From: Quadrisphaera setariae
Lineage (GTDB): Bacteria > Actinomycetota > Actinomycetes > Actinomycetales > Quadrisphaeraceae
DNA: 64,000 nt
Direction: 5' to 3'
Assembly (NCBI RefSeq): GCF_008041935.1
Contig: NZ_VKAC01000002.1
Coordinates: 1 to 64,000 of the forward strand
Of the stretch, positions 41,132 through 50,105 are shown in pieces (within the stretch, counting starts at the first letter, position 1; every line of letters begins with the position of its first letter). The notes beneath the pieces are model-generated. The model searched no databases, was not told the DNA's origin, and was given only the letters and a program-made list of their open reading frames with translations. Position numbers and translations under genes: made by a program.

Positions 41132-42772
41132 ATGGCGAGGAAGTCGGTCGAGGGCCCAGCGGCGAGCGCGACCGGAGGTGTCAGCACCTCGCGGGAGTCG
41201 GAGCGCAAGTTCTCCCTCGGTGAGGACGCCACCCTGCCCGACCTGGTCGGCGCCGGCCGCGTCGCCTCCGTCGACGACGCCGTCACCCACGACATGGTGG
41301 CCGTCTACTACGACACCGCCGACCTGCGCCTGGCCCGCGAGGGCGTCACGCTGCGCCGCCGCCACGGCGGCTCCGACGACGGCTGGCACCTCAAGCTGCC
41401 CGTCGGCTCCAGCTCCGACCGCGACGAGCTGTCCGTGCCGCTGGCCGACGGGGGCGCTCCGCGCGAGGAGGGCGGTCCGCCGACGGTCCCGGCCGCCCTG
41501 ACCGCCCTCGTCACGGCGCTCGTGCGGATCTCCCCGCTCGGGCCGGTCGCCGAGCTGCGGACCCACCGCGAGGTGCGCGTGCTGCGGGACGCCGAGGGCC
41601 GCGCACTCGCCGAGGCCGCCCTCGACGACGTCGAGGTGGCCGTGCCCGACGGCGCGGGAGAGGGCTCGTCCGGGGTGGTGCCGGGCCGGTTCCGCGAGCT
41701 GGAGGTGGAGCTGCTCGACGACGGCGACGAGACCGACCTCGACGCCGTCTCCGACGCCCTCGTCGCAGCCGGCGCGGTGCTGGGCGCCCAGGTCTCCAAG
41801 GCCAAGCGGGCGCTCGGCGCCCCGGCCACCGCCCTGTCCGACGTGCCCGAGCCCGGCGAGGTGGGTCCGCGCTCGTCCGCCGCGGACCTCGTGCGCGCCT
41901 ACACCGCAGAGCAGGTGCGGGCGCTGCGCCGCCACGACCTCGGCGTGCGCCGCGGCGAGGACGACGCCGTGCACCAGATGCGCGTGGCCGCCCGCCGCCT
42001 GCGCAGCGGCCTGCGCGTGTTCCGTCCCCTGCTCGACCAGGCCTGGGCCGACGACCTGCGCAGCGAGCTCGCCTGGCTCGCCGGGGAGCTGGGCGCCGCC
42101 CGCGACGGCGAGGTGCTCGCCGAGCGGCTCGCCGTGGCCCTCGACGCCCTGCCCGCCGACGTCGACGCCACCGACGCCGCCCGCCTGCTGCAGGCCCTCC
42201 TGGCCGAGCAGCACCGCGACGGCGAGGCCGTGGCCCTCGCAGCGCTGAGCTCGGACCGGTACACCGCGCTGCTCGACCGGCTGGTCGCGGCGGCCGCGGC
42301 CCCGCCCACCACGGAGGCGGCCGAGGGTGAGTGCCGCGAGGTGCTGCCGCCGCTCGTGCGCAAGGCGTGGAAGAAGCTGGCGCGCGAGGTGGCCGCCCTC
42401 CGGATGGCCGGCGACGACGACTCCTGGCACGACGCCCGCAAGACCGCCAAGCGCGTCCGGTACGCCGCCGAGGCCGTCACCCCGGCGCTCGGCAAGCCGG
42501 CCAAGCGGTTCGCCAAGCAGGTCGAGCGCGTCACCGAGCTGCTGGGCCAGCACCAGGACGCCGCCGTGGCCGCCGACGTGCTCGCGCACCTCGCCACCGA
42601 CCGCAGCCGCGCCCTGCACCTGCCGCGCAGCGCGGCCGCCGCGGCGAAGGTGGGCTTCGCGCTCGGGTCGCTGCACGCCGCCCAGCGGGCCGAGGTGCGC
42701 GTGCTGCGCGCCGACCTCCTGGAGATCTGGCCCGAGGTCTCCCACGGGGGCCACCGCGCCTGGCTGGGCTGA
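41132..42772 (+). CDS. CYTH and CHAD domain protein
   Basis: 546 aa. N-terminal CYTH domain: ESERKFSL near residue 22 (ExExK signature for metal-triphosphate binding) and YYDTADLRLAREGVTLRRRHGG. C-terminal CHAD domain: VHQMRVAARRLRSGLRVFRPLLD and DSWHDARKTAKRVRYAAEAV, helical with conserved histidines and basic residues. CHAD proteins localise to polyphosphate granules and the CYTH fold acts on triphosphates. A role in polyphosphate metabolism is inferred. Confidence 0.88.
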   Translation: MARKSVEGPAASATGGVSTSRESERKFSLGEDATLPDLVGAGRVASVDDAVTHDMVAVYYDTADLRLAREGVTLRRRHGGSDDGWHLKLPVGSSSDRDELSVPLADGGAPREEGGPPTVPAALTALVTALVRISPLGPVAELRTHREVRVLRDAEGRALAEAALDDVEVAVPDGAGEGSSGVVPGRFRELEVELLDDGDETDLDAVSDALVAAGAVLGAQVSKAKRALGAPATALSDVPEPGEVGPRSSAADLVRAYTAEQVRALRRHDLGVRRGEDDAVHQMRVAARRLRSGLRVFRPLLDQAWADDLRSELAWLAGELGAARDGEVLAERLAVALDALPADVDATDAARLLQALLAEQHRDGEAVALAALSSDRYTALLDRLVAAAAAPPTTEAAEGECREVLPPLVRKAWKKLAREVAALRMAGDDDSWHDARKTAKRVRYAAEAVTPALGKPAKRFAKQVERVTELLGQHQDAAVAADVLAHLATDRSRALHLPRSAAAAAKVGFALGSLHAAQRAEVRVLRADLLEIWPEVSHGGHRAWLG

Positions 42773-42809
42773 CCACTCCCGCGTCCCGTCGTGCAGAAAG
42801 GATCGGGGC

Positions 42810-43976
42810 GTGATGCTCCTGCCGGACCGCTCCGACGTCGACCGCGAGCGCCTCGCGGTGTCCGCAGCCCGGGCGCTGGGCCTGCCGGGAGGCGTCGTCC
42901 TCGGCGAGGAGCTGGGAGGGTCGCAGCGCTCGCTCGTGGTGCGTGCCACGGCGGACGGGCGTCCCGTCGTCCTCAAGCTGCCGCTGACCGACCCGGAGGC
43001 CGCGGCCCGTGAGGAGGCGGCGCTGCGGGTGGCGGCGGGCAGCGGTGCGCCGGGCGTGGTGCCGCTGCTGGGCGTGGGGGAGGACCCGCCGGTGCTCGTC
43101 CTGGCCGACCTGGGGGCCGCGCCGACCCTGGCCGACCGGCTCCTCGGCGACGACCCCGCCGCGGCCACGGACGCGCTCGTGGCGTGGGGCTCGGCGGTGG
43201 GGAGGCTGCAGGCGGCCACCGCGGACGCCCGGCCCACCTTCGAGGCGGCGCTGGCGTCGGCCTCACCCCTGGGGGCGCCTGACGCCGACGGCGTGCGCGA
43301 CGCCGTGGCCGACGCGGTCGCCGTCCTGCGGCGCGAGGCGCCGCGCCTGGACCCCCGCGCCGCCTTCGACGACGACACCGCGGACGAGCTCACCGCGCTG
43401 GTCGACCACCTCGACCGCGCCGAGGCACCGCGTGGGCTGGTCCCCGGAGACACCTGCCCCGACAACGCCGTGCTCGTGGAGGCGGGTGCGGGGGCGCCCG
43501 ACGGCGTGCGGCTGCTCGACTTCGAAGGGGCCGCGCACCGGCACGTCGCCTGGGAGGCGGCCTACCTCGCCCTGCCCTGGCCGTCGTGCTGGTGCAGCTG
43601 GCGACTGCCGGACCACGCGGTCGAGGCGGCTCTGGCGGCGTGGCGGGAGGCCGTGGCCCCAGCCGTCCCGGCGTCATGCAGCGCTGCGGACCTCGCCTCT
43701 GACGTCGACGCCGCCGTCGTCGCCTGGACCGCCGTCAGCGCCGCCTGGTTCCTCCCCAGCGCCCTCGAGGGCGACCACGGGACCTCCGACCCGGCGCGCG
43801 ACCACCTCGTCCCGCGGCGGCGGGCGCTGCTGCAGCACCGGACCCGGGTGGCCGCGGAGCGCGCTGCCGCGACCGGCGCGTGGCCGGCGCTCGCGGGCTG
43901 GAGCGAGCGGCTGCACGCGGCAGCCGTCAGCGCCTGGGGCGACCGGCCCCTCGACCTGGCCCCCGCCTACCGCTGA
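42810..43976 (+). CDS. Aminoglycoside-phosphotransferase-like protein
   Basis: 388 aa. GEELGGSQRSLVVRATADGRPVVLKLPLTD carries the ATP-site lysine. The catalytic-loop equivalent is RGLVPGDTCPDNAVLVE followed by VRLLDFEGAAHRHVAWEAAYL, where the usual HGD is PGD: the first histidine is lost. Likely a degenerate or specialised kinase. Starts at GTG 42810 (ATG 42813 is equal) with AAGGAT 6 nt upstream, so leaderless. It lies 37 nt behind the CHAD gene. Confidence 0.75.
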   Translation: MMLLPDRSDVDRERLAVSAARALGLPGGVVLGEELGGSQRSLVVRATADGRPVVLKLPLTDPEAAAREEAALRVAAGSGAPGVVPLLGVGEDPPVLVLADLGAAPTLADRLLGDDPAAATDALVAWGSAVGRLQAATADARPTFEAALASASPLGAPDADGVRDAVADAVAVLRREAPRLDPRAAFDDDTADELTALVDHLDRAEAPRGLVPGDTCPDNAVLVEAGAGAPDGVRLLDFEGAAHRHVAWEAAYLALPWPSCWCSWRLPDHAVEAALAAWREAVAPAVPASCSAADLASDVDAAVVAWTAVSAAWFLPSALEGDHGTSDPARDHLVPRRRALLQHRTRVAAERAAATGAWPALAGWSERLHAAAVSAWGDRPLDLAPAYR

Positions 43977-44013
43977 CGCTGCGAGGAGGCGCCGGGCGCG
44001 GCAGGGTGGAGGC

Positions 44014-44430
44014 GTGCCGAAGATCTCCGAGAAGCCCATGCCCGCCGACGTCCTCGAGCTGTTCCGCAAGCCGAACCCCGCGGTGATGGCGACCGTGGCC
44101 AAGGACGGCCGCCCGGTCACCGTGGCCACCTGGTACCTCCTCGACGACGACGGCCGTCTCCTCCTCGGCCTCGACGCCAGCCGCGCGCGGCTCAAGCACC
44201 TCACCGACGACGGCCGCGTCTCGCTCACGGCGCTGGCCGAGGGCGACTGGTACACCCACGTCAGCGTCCAGGGCCGCGTGGTGGAGGTGCGCGACGACGA
44301 GGGCCTGGCCGGCATCGACAGGATCAGCCGCCACTACACCGGCGACGACTACCCCAACCGCACGAGCCCCCGAGTGCTCGTCTGGGTGGAGCTGGACCGC
44401 TGGCACGGCTGGGGCGGCGCCGCCGACTGA
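44014..44430 (+). CDS. PPOX/FMN-binding split-barrel protein (F420-dependent class)
   Basis: 138 aa. NPAVMATVAKDGRPVTVATWYLLDDDGRLLLGLDASRARLKHLTDDGRVSLTAL and RISRHYTGDDYPNRTSPRVLVWVEL are typical of actinobacterial PPOX-class proteins that often bind F420 or FMN. GTG 44014 has CAGGGT 6 nt upstream (leaderless). Substrate unknown. Confidence 0.82.
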   Translation: MPKISEKPMPADVLELFRKPNPAVMATVAKDGRPVTVATWYLLDDDGRLLLGLDASRARLKHLTDDGRVSLTALAEGDWYTHVSVQGRVVEVRDDEGLAGIDRISRHYTGDDYPNRTSPRVLVWVELDRWHGWGGAAD

Positions 44431-44448
44431 CGGCCGGTGGCCCTGGCG

Positions 44449-45747
44449 TCAGACGCTGAGGAGCTGCTGCCCGAGGTAGCCGCCCTGCGGCACCCCGGGG
44501 AAGACGGCCCAGACGCCGGACGCCGTGTGCTCGAGGTACTCCGACAGCGCGTCCTGGCGGGCCAGGGCCGTCTGGATCGGGATGAAGGCCTTCCGCACGT
44601 CGCGCTGGTAGGCCAGGAAGAACAGGCCGGCGTCGAGGTGGCCGAGACCGTCGGTGCCGTCGGTGAAGTTGTAGCCGCGGCGCAGCATCTGCGCGCCGCC
44701 GTTCATCGACGGGTGCGCGAGCCGCACGTGGGAGGACGCCGGCAGGGTCCGCGCGTCGAACGCGTCGTGCTCGCCGGCGTGGCCGAGCGGCGCCCCGGAG
44801 CCCTTGGTCCGCCCGATCACCTGCTCCTGCTCCTGCAGAGAGGTGCGGTCCCAGGTCTCGATGTGCATCCGGATCCGCCGCGCCACGAGGTAGGAGCCGC
44901 CCGCCACCCAGGCCGCCGCCCCCTGCTCGTCGGAGGGCTGCACCCACACCTGGTCGTCGAGAGTGGCCGTGTCGGAGGCCGCCGGGTTGGCGGTGCCGTC
45001 CTTGAAGCCGAAGAGGTTGCGCGGCGTCGGGGCGCCCGGGTCCACCGTGGCCGCCCGCCCGTACCCGAGCTGCGCCCACCGCACCGCGGCGCGCCCGGCA
45101 GCGATGCGGGTGAGCGTGCGGATGGCGTGCACGGCCACCTGCGGGTCGTCGGCGCAGGCCTGCACGCACAGGTCGCCGTCGGAGCGCTCCGGCACCAGCG
45201 CGTCGGCGGGGAACGCCGGCAGGTCCACCAGCGCCGCGGGGCGCGCGGCAGCCAGCCCGAACCTGTCGTCGAAGAGCGACGGCCCCGCTCCCACGGTCAG
45301 CGTGAGCCGGTTGGCGTGCAGGTCCACGGCCTCGCCGGTGTCCGACGGCGGCGCCAGCGGCCTGCCGCCGGTCGCCCCGCCCGCGCCGACCTCCTTCCCG
45401 GCGGTCAGCGCCACCGCAGCGGCGGTCCAGTCCTGCAGCAGCGAGACCAGCTCGTCGCGGGAGGTGGCGGTGACGTCGAACGCGGCGAAGTGCAGGTTGG
45501 CCTGCACGTCGGTGGCGATCCCGGCCTGGTGCTCGCCGTGGAACGGCACCACGGACGCCGAGCCCCCGCCGGCCCCCGAAGACCCTGACGACGAGCGAGC
45601 CGACGCCTCGGCCGCCACCACGCCGGCACCCACGAGCCCGGCGCCGACCGCACCCGAGCCGAGCGCCGCCAGCAGCCCGCGGCGCGAGACGCCGCCCGAC
45701 GGTGCGGCGGGCGCGCTCGTCGTCGTCCTCGGAGTCTTCGGTGCCAC
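44449..45747 (-). CDS. efeB: Dye-decolorising peroxidase of the Efe iron-uptake system (EfeB)
   Basis: 432 aa. An N-terminal twin-arginine signal (VSRRGLLAALGSGAVGAGLVGAG) indicates Tat export with haem loaded. DyP motifs: LFGFKDGTANPAASD (distal Asp region) and AHPSMNGGAQMLRRGYNFTDG (proximal region), with the domain closing FFLAYQRDVRKAFIPIQ. EfeB acts in the periplasm-like zone with EfeO and EfeU in iron uptake. GTG 45747 is 5 nt after the efeO stop. Third gene of the operon. Confidence 0.9.
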   Translation of the reverse strand: MAPKTPRTTTSAPAAPSGGVSRRGLLAALGSGAVGAGLVGAGVVAAEASARSSSGSSGAGGGSASVVPFHGEHQAGIATDVQANLHFAAFDVTATSRDELVSLLQDWTAAAVALTAGKEVGAGGATGGRPLAPPSDTGEAVDLHANRLTLTVGAGPSLFDDRFGLAAARPAALVDLPAFPADALVPERSDGDLCVQACADDPQVAVHAIRTLTRIAAGRAAVRWAQLGYGRAATVDPGAPTPRNLFGFKDGTANPAASDTATLDDQVWVQPSDEQGAAAWVAGGSYLVARRIRMHIETWDRTSLQEQEQVIGRTKGSGAPLGHAGEHDAFDARTLPASSHVRLAHPSMNGGAQMLRRGYNFTDGTDGLGHLDAGLFFLAYQRDVRKAFIPIQTALARQDALSEYLEHTASGVWAVFPGVPQGGYLGQQLLSV

Positions 45748-45752
45748 TGCTG

Positions 45753-46928
45753 TCAGGCCTGGCCCGCTGCGGCGGCGCCCAGCTGCGACAGCGGCTCGGA
45801 CAGGGCGTCGACCGCGCGGGCGAGCTCGCGGCGCTGGTCCTCCGTCACCTTCTCGTAGGAGACGTAGCCGCCGGGGACGCTCGGGTCGGCGTAGGGCGCG
45901 AGCGCCGCCTGCACCGCGGCGAACTGCGTGGTCAGCTCCGTGACGAGCGTCGGGTCGTTGGTCTGCACGATGGGCGTGAGCACCTCGAAGGCCTTCTGCG
46001 CGCCGTCGACGTTGCCCTTGAAGTCGACGAGGTCGGTGTGGCTGAACGCCTCCTCCTCGCCGGTGATCTTGCCGGTGGCCACCTCGTCGAGCAGCTCCTT
46101 GGCACCGTTGCCGATGGAGTTGGGCGTGATGGCGGCGTTCGGCACGCGCTGGGCGAGCTCCTTGACGTCCAGGAGCAGCTGGTCGGCCACGGGCGCCACG
46201 GCCGCGAGGTCCTCGCCGGTCCACAGCGCCTTCTCCAGGCGGTGCCAGCCGGTGAACTCCTGGCCCTGCTCGAGGTCGGCCTCGCGGACGTCCATGCGGG
46301 GGTCGAGGTCACCGAAGCTCTCCGCCACCGGCTCCACCGACTCCCACCCCACCCGCGAGGGCGCGTACAGCGACTGCGCCTTCGCGCGGTCACCGGCGGC
46401 GACCGCGTCGCGCAGCTGCTGCACGAGCGGCACGGTGGCGTCGGCCTGCTGCTGGACGTAGGCGCGGTAGGCGTCGACCGCGGTCTGCTCGGCGGCGGTC
46501 AGCTCCGAGGTGCCGCCGGTCACCGCGATGGCCTGGCGGATGCCGTCGCCGACCATGCCGGGCTTGCACGCCACCTGGTACTTCCCCTCCGTGAGGTCCA
46601 CGGTGAGGTCGTAGCTGGTGCCGGGGCCGATGTTCTCCTTCTCGGTGACGATGCGGTCGCCGTCGTAGACGTAGACCTCCGTCACCTGGCTGCCGGTGTT
46701 GGTGATGGAGAAGGTGGTGACGCCACCGGGCAGGTCGGTCTTCGCCACCTCGCACGCGCCGTCGGAGGCGTTGATGGCGACCGACGCGTCAGCGGCTCCG
46801 CCGGACGCGCCCTCGGAGACCTCCGCCGACGACGACGGCGCGTCCACCAGGGCCCCGCAGGAGCTCAGCGACAGGGCGGCCAGCGAGGCCAGGGGCAGGA
46901 CGAGCAGGGCGCGGGCGCGCGAGGGCAC
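45753..46928 (-). CDS. efeO: EfeO lipoprotein, iron-binding component
   Basis: 391 aa. Signal peptide with lipobox LSSC near residue 24. N-terminal cupredoxin-like part: VTTFSITNTGSQVTEVYVYDGDRIVTEKENIGPGTSYDL and YQVACKPGMVGDGI. C-terminal imelysin/M75-like part with the GWHRLEKALW (HxxE) signature and metal region. It binds ferrous/ferric iron and feeds EfeU. CCAGGAG precedes the start GTG 46928. Middle gene of efeUOB. Confidence 0.93.
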   Translation of the reverse strand: MPSRARALLVLPLASLAALSLSSCGALVDAPSSSAEVSEGASGGAADASVAINASDGACEVAKTDLPGGVTTFSITNTGSQVTEVYVYDGDRIVTEKENIGPGTSYDLTVDLTEGKYQVACKPGMVGDGIRQAIAVTGGTSELTAAEQTAVDAYRAYVQQQADATVPLVQQLRDAVAAGDRAKAQSLYAPSRVGWESVEPVAESFGDLDPRMDVREADLEQGQEFTGWHRLEKALWTGEDLAAVAPVADQLLLDVKELAQRVPNAAITPNSIGNGAKELLDEVATGKITGEEEAFSHTDLVDFKGNVDGAQKAFEVLTPIVQTNDPTLVTELTTQFAAVQAALAPYADPSVPGGYVSYEKVTEDQRRELARAVDALSEPLSQLGAAAAGQA

Positions 46929-46996
46929 GGGGACTCCTGGAGGCGGGGGATCGGGGGCGTGGCTGGCCGGTCGCGAGGGGGCGCGGCGCCGGCGGG

Positions 46997-47863
46997 TCAG
47001 GCGCGGGCGTCCGAGGGGACGGCCCGCAGCGACGTCGACGGGGACGGCGCGGCCGGGGCGGCGGGGTGGCGGCGCGGGCGGAGGTAGAGCGCCAGGACGG
47101 GCACCACGTACGCCGTCCACGCGATCGCCTGGGCCCAGGTGGTGTCGGGGGAGAAGTTGAAGACGCCCTTGAGCAGCACGCCGTACCAGCTGGCCGGGGG
47201 GATGGCGGCGCTGACGTCGAAGGCGAGGGAGTGCAGACCGGGCAGCACGCCGGCCTCCTGGAGGTCGTGCACGCCGTACGCCAGCACGCCCCCGGCGACG
47301 ACGACGAGCGCCGCGCCCGTCCAGCTGAAGAAGCGGCGCAGGTCCACCTTGACGGCCTGGCGGTACAGCGCCCAGCCCAGGACCACGGCGGCGGCCAGGC
47401 CGAGCAGGGCCCCGACCAGCGGCTGCCACGTCTGGCCGGTGGCCTGTCCGGCGGCGTAGACGAAGAAGACCGTCTCCAGGCCCTCGCGGCCGACGGCGAG
47501 GAAGGCCGTCAGGCCCACGGCGAAGCCGCTGACGCCCACGGCGGCGCGCATCTTGTCGGTGAGGTCGGTGGCCAGGGTGCGCCCGGCCTTCCGCATCCAG
47601 AAGACCATCCACGTCACGAAGGCGACGGCGATGATCGATAGGGTGCCGCCGAGCAGCTCCTGCGCCTCGAAGGTGAGGGCCTTGGCCGCCACCGCCAGCG
47701 CCACCGCGATCGCCACCGGGAGGGCGACGGCCACGGCCACGCCACAGCGGACCGCTCCCAGGCGGTCGCGACGACCGGTCTTGACCAGGAACGCCACGAG
47801 GATCGAGACCATGATCGTGGCCTCGAGGCCCTCGCGGAGGCCGATCAGGAAGTTGGCGATCAC
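46997..47863 (-). CDS. efeU: EfeU iron permease (OFeT/Ftr1 family)
   Basis: 288 aa, seven membrane segments. Two REGLE motifs: LREGLEATIM (residues 10-14) and GREGLETVFF, which are the Fe3+-binding signatures of Ftr1-type transporters. First gene of the operon, transcribed toward efeO. An IdeR/DtxR-like box lies 49-67 nt upstream of the start, so iron represses it. Confidence 0.94.
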   Translation of the reverse strand: MIANFLIGLREGLEATIMVSILVAFLVKTGRRDRLGAVRCGVAVAVALPVAIAVALAVAAKALTFEAQELLGGTLSIIAVAFVTWMVFWMRKAGRTLATDLTDKMRAAVGVSGFAVGLTAFLAVGREGLETVFFVYAAGQATGQTWQPLVGALLGLAAAVVLGWALYRQAVKVDLRRFFSWTGAALVVVAGGVLAYGVHDLQEAGVLPGLHSLAFDVSAAIPPASWYGVLLKGVFNFSPDTTWAQAIAWTAYVVPVLALYLRPRRHPAAPAAPSPSTSLRAVPSDARA

Positions 47864-47911
47864 ACCGGGTCCTTCGAGCTCGCCGGGCGCGACGCCGTGA
47901 TCGGCGCCGTG

Positions 47912-47930
47912 TGAGGCGAGCCTAACCTCA
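47912..47930 (-). promoter_or_regulatory. IdeR/DtxR operator upstream of efeUOB
   Basis: On the minus strand it reads TGAGGTTAGGCTCGCCTCA. It agrees with the IdeR consensus TTAGGTTAGGCTAACCTAA at 15 of 19 positions (my count) and is an imperfect palindrome. It lies in the 158-nt gap before efeU. Confidence 0.82.
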
Positions 47931-48021
47931 GGCTGGGTCGGCGTCGGTCAAGAGAGGGTAAAGGTTCCGCGGGACCGCGTGCGCCTGGTCACACGCCGTG
48001 GCCAGGGGGTCGTGCAGCGGG

Positions 48022-49314
48022 TCAGCCGTGCAGCGCGCGCGCCAGCACCCCGGCGGTCAGCTCGCGCTGCCACGGGCGGGCGCCGGCGTCGGCGAGCCAG
48101 GTGCTGACGCCGTCCTCGCTGGCGTCGGCCGGGGGCTGCCAGCACAGGCGGCGCACCGCGTCGGGGGACAGGAGGTTCTCCAGCGGCACGCTGACCTCCT
48201 CCGAGAGCTCGGTCAGCGCGGCGCGGGCGCGGGTGAGGCGCTCGGCGGCCTCCGGGTCGCGGTCCTTCCACGCGCGCGGCGGGGGCGGACCGTCGGTGGG
48301 CAGCGAGTGCGGGGGCAGCTGGGCCTCGGGCAGCGCCCGGGCCCTGTCGAGCGCCTCCAGCCAGCGAGCGCCGAGGCGTCGGTTGGCGGGCCCGGAGAAG
48401 ACCGGCAGGGCGGCCAGCTCGCGGGTGGTGGTGGGCATGGCCTGCGCCGCGGCCACCACGGCGCGGTCCGGCAGGACCCGGCCGGGCGCGGTGTCGCGCT
48501 TGCGCGCCAGCTCGTCGCGGGAGAGCCACAGCTCGCGCACGGCGGCCAGCTGCCGCCGCTGGCGGACCGCGTGCAGCCCGGAGGTCCGCCGCCACGGGTC
48601 GGTGCGGGGAGGGGCCGGCGGGGCGTCGCGCACCGCGGCGAACTCCTGGCGGGCCCACTCGAGCTTGCCCTGGGCGGCGAGGTCCGCGGCGAGCGCGTCG
48701 CGCAGGTCCACCAGCAGCTCCACGTCGAGCGCGGCGTACACCAGCCACGGCTCCGGCAGCGGGCGGGTGGACCAGTCCACCGCGGAGTGCTCCTTGGCCA
48801 GGCGCACCCCGAGCAGCCTCTCGACGACGGCGCCGAGGCCCACCCGCTGGTAGCCGGCGATGCGGCCACCCAGCTCGGTGTCGAACAGGTCCCCGCCCGG
48901 CCGTAGGCCCACCGCGGCCAGGCAGGCCAGGTCCTGGTTGGCGGCGTGCAGCACCCACTCGGCGTCGCCCAGGGCCACGCCCAGGGCGGACAGGTCCGGC
49001 AGGGCGCGCGGGTCCACCAGCACCGTGCCCGCGCCCTCGCGGCGCAGCTGCACCAGCTGGGCGTCCTGCCCGTAGCGGTAGCCCGAGGCCCGCTCGGCGT
49101 CCACGGCCACCGGGCCGGAGCCCGCACCGAGGGCCTCCACCACGGCGGCGAGGGCCTCAGGGGTGTCCGTCAGCGCCGGCAGCCCGTCGGCGGGAGCGAC
49201 CAGCAGCGGGAGCTCGACGGCGTCGTCCGCGGGCGCGGCGACGGCCCCGGGGACCTCAGGGGTCTCCGGGGCCGTGCCGTGTCCGGACTCTGTGCTGCTG
49301 GGCGATCTGCTCAT
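48022..49314 (-). CDS. Ribonuclease D
   Basis: 430 aa. DEDD exonuclease fold: GPVAVDAERASGYR (first D, E), VLHAANQDLACLAA, LFDTELGGRIAGY, and LVYAALDVELLVDL (last D). An HRDC domain follows after KLEWARQEFAAVRDAP (residues about 270-350: LHAVRQRRQLAAVRELWLSRDELARKRDTAPGRVL). The first about 50 residues are low complexity. It trims tRNA or other RNA 3' ends. Next to DUF3000 and hemE, a common actinobacterial gene order. Confidence 0.88.
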   Translation of the reverse strand: MSRSPSSTESGHGTAPETPEVPGAVAAPADDAVELPLLVAPADGLPALTDTPEALAAVVEALGAGSGPVAVDAERASGYRYGQDAQLVQLRREGAGTVLVDPRALPDLSALGVALGDAEWVLHAANQDLACLAAVGLRPGGDLFDTELGGRIAGYQRVGLGAVVERLLGVRLAKEHSAVDWSTRPLPEPWLVYAALDVELLVDLRDALAADLAAQGKLEWARQEFAAVRDAPPAPPRTDPWRRTSGLHAVRQRRQLAAVRELWLSRDELARKRDTAPGRVLPDRAVVAAAQAMPTTTRELAALPVFSGPANRRLGARWLEALDRARALPEAQLPPHSLPTDGPPPPRAWKDRDPEAAERLTRARAALTELSEEVSVPLENLLSPDAVRRLCWQPPADASEDGVSTWLADAGARPWQRELTAGVLARALHG

Positions 49315-49347
49315 GTCAGCCGCCCATTCTGCACCGCAGGACGGGGT

Positions 49348-49965
49348 TCAGGAGATGACGCCCGCCCGCAGCGTGATGAGGACCATCTCGGCGCGGTCTC
49401 CGGTGCCGAGCTTGCGGGCGATGCGCGCCAGGTGGCTCTTCACCGTCAGCGCCGACAGGCCCAGCTCCTCGCCGACCTCGCGGTTGGAGCGGCCGTCGGC
49501 CACCAGCTGCAGCACCTCGACCTCGCGGGCCGACAGGCTGGACAGGCCGTCGGGGGAGGTCGGCACCACGGGCGCCTCGGTGCCGCGCGCGGCGGTGGAC
49601 AGGAAGCAGCGCACCCCTGAGGACAGCGCGGAGCGCACCGTCCACGGGTCCTCGGACGTCGAGACCACCACGGCGCGGGTCCAGCCCGCAGCGCGCAGGT
49701 CGCGGGCCAGCGCCACGCCGGCGCCGTCCTGCAGACCGGCCTCGATGACGCACAGGTCGCCCTGGTGGTGCACCGCGGCGCGGCGCGCCTCGGTGACCGA
49801 GCTGGCAGCGACCACGTCGCTGGCGCCGAGGGCGCGCAGCACCCGCACGGCCACCTCGCGCGCCGCCAGGTCCTGCACCGCCACGAGCGCGGTGGTGCGA
49901 CGTCCCCGCGCGACGGCACCCGCGCGCGGTGCGCGAGCGAGCGCGCTCTCCGCCATGGTCGTCAT
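49348..49965 (-). CDS. LuxR-family response regulator with atypical receiver
   Basis: 205 aa. The C-terminal HTH is standard: LSAREVEVLQLVADGRSNREVGEELGLSALTVKSHLARIARKLGTGDRAEMV. The receiver-like domain starts near residue 24 (TTALVAVQDLAAREVAVRVLRALGA). At the place of the phospho-acceptor Asp it reads LCVIEAGLQDG, that is Glu or no acid, so phosphorylation in the usual way is doubtful. AGGAGG is 6 nt before ATG 49965. Downstream regulator function may depend on protein contacts. Confidence 0.82.
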   Translation of the reverse strand: MTTMAESALARAPRAGAVARGRRTTALVAVQDLAAREVAVRVLRALGASDVVAASSVTEARRAAVHHQGDLCVIEAGLQDGAGVALARDLRAAGWTRAVVVSTSEDPWTVRSALSSGVRCFLSTAARGTEAPVVPTSPDGLSSLSAREVEVLQLVADGRSNREVGEELGLSALTVKSHLARIARKLGTGDRAEMVLITLRAGVIS

Positions 49966-49984
49966 CCCTGACCTCCTGCTCCTG

Positions 49985-50002
49985 CCGCACCCGGTCGGGT
50001 GC
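49985..50002. other. Short perfect hairpin upstream of the response regulator
   Basis: CGCACCC-GGTC-GGGTGCG forms a 7-bp stem with a 4-nt loop, 20-37 nt upstream of the response regulator start. It could be a leader hairpin or a weak terminator. Confidence 0.4.
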
Positions 50003-50105
50003 GTCCTGGAGGGGGTATCGGGCGGGCGAGGGGGTGCCTTGACACGTACGGCGCAGGATTTCGCCACCCTGTCGGAGGAACCACCCCCGCGGGCGGAGGG
50101 GTCCG

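Noticed and set aside
47948-48958. 336-codon minus frame and similar long frames over RNase D
   Set aside because: Same region codes for the well-supported RNase D with all DEDD motifs; the other frame is a GC-skew shadow full of Arg/Ala/Pro.
50039-50044. TTGACA as a plus-strand -35 element
   Set aside because: No -10 at a proper distance and the following gene in that direction is 700 nt away.
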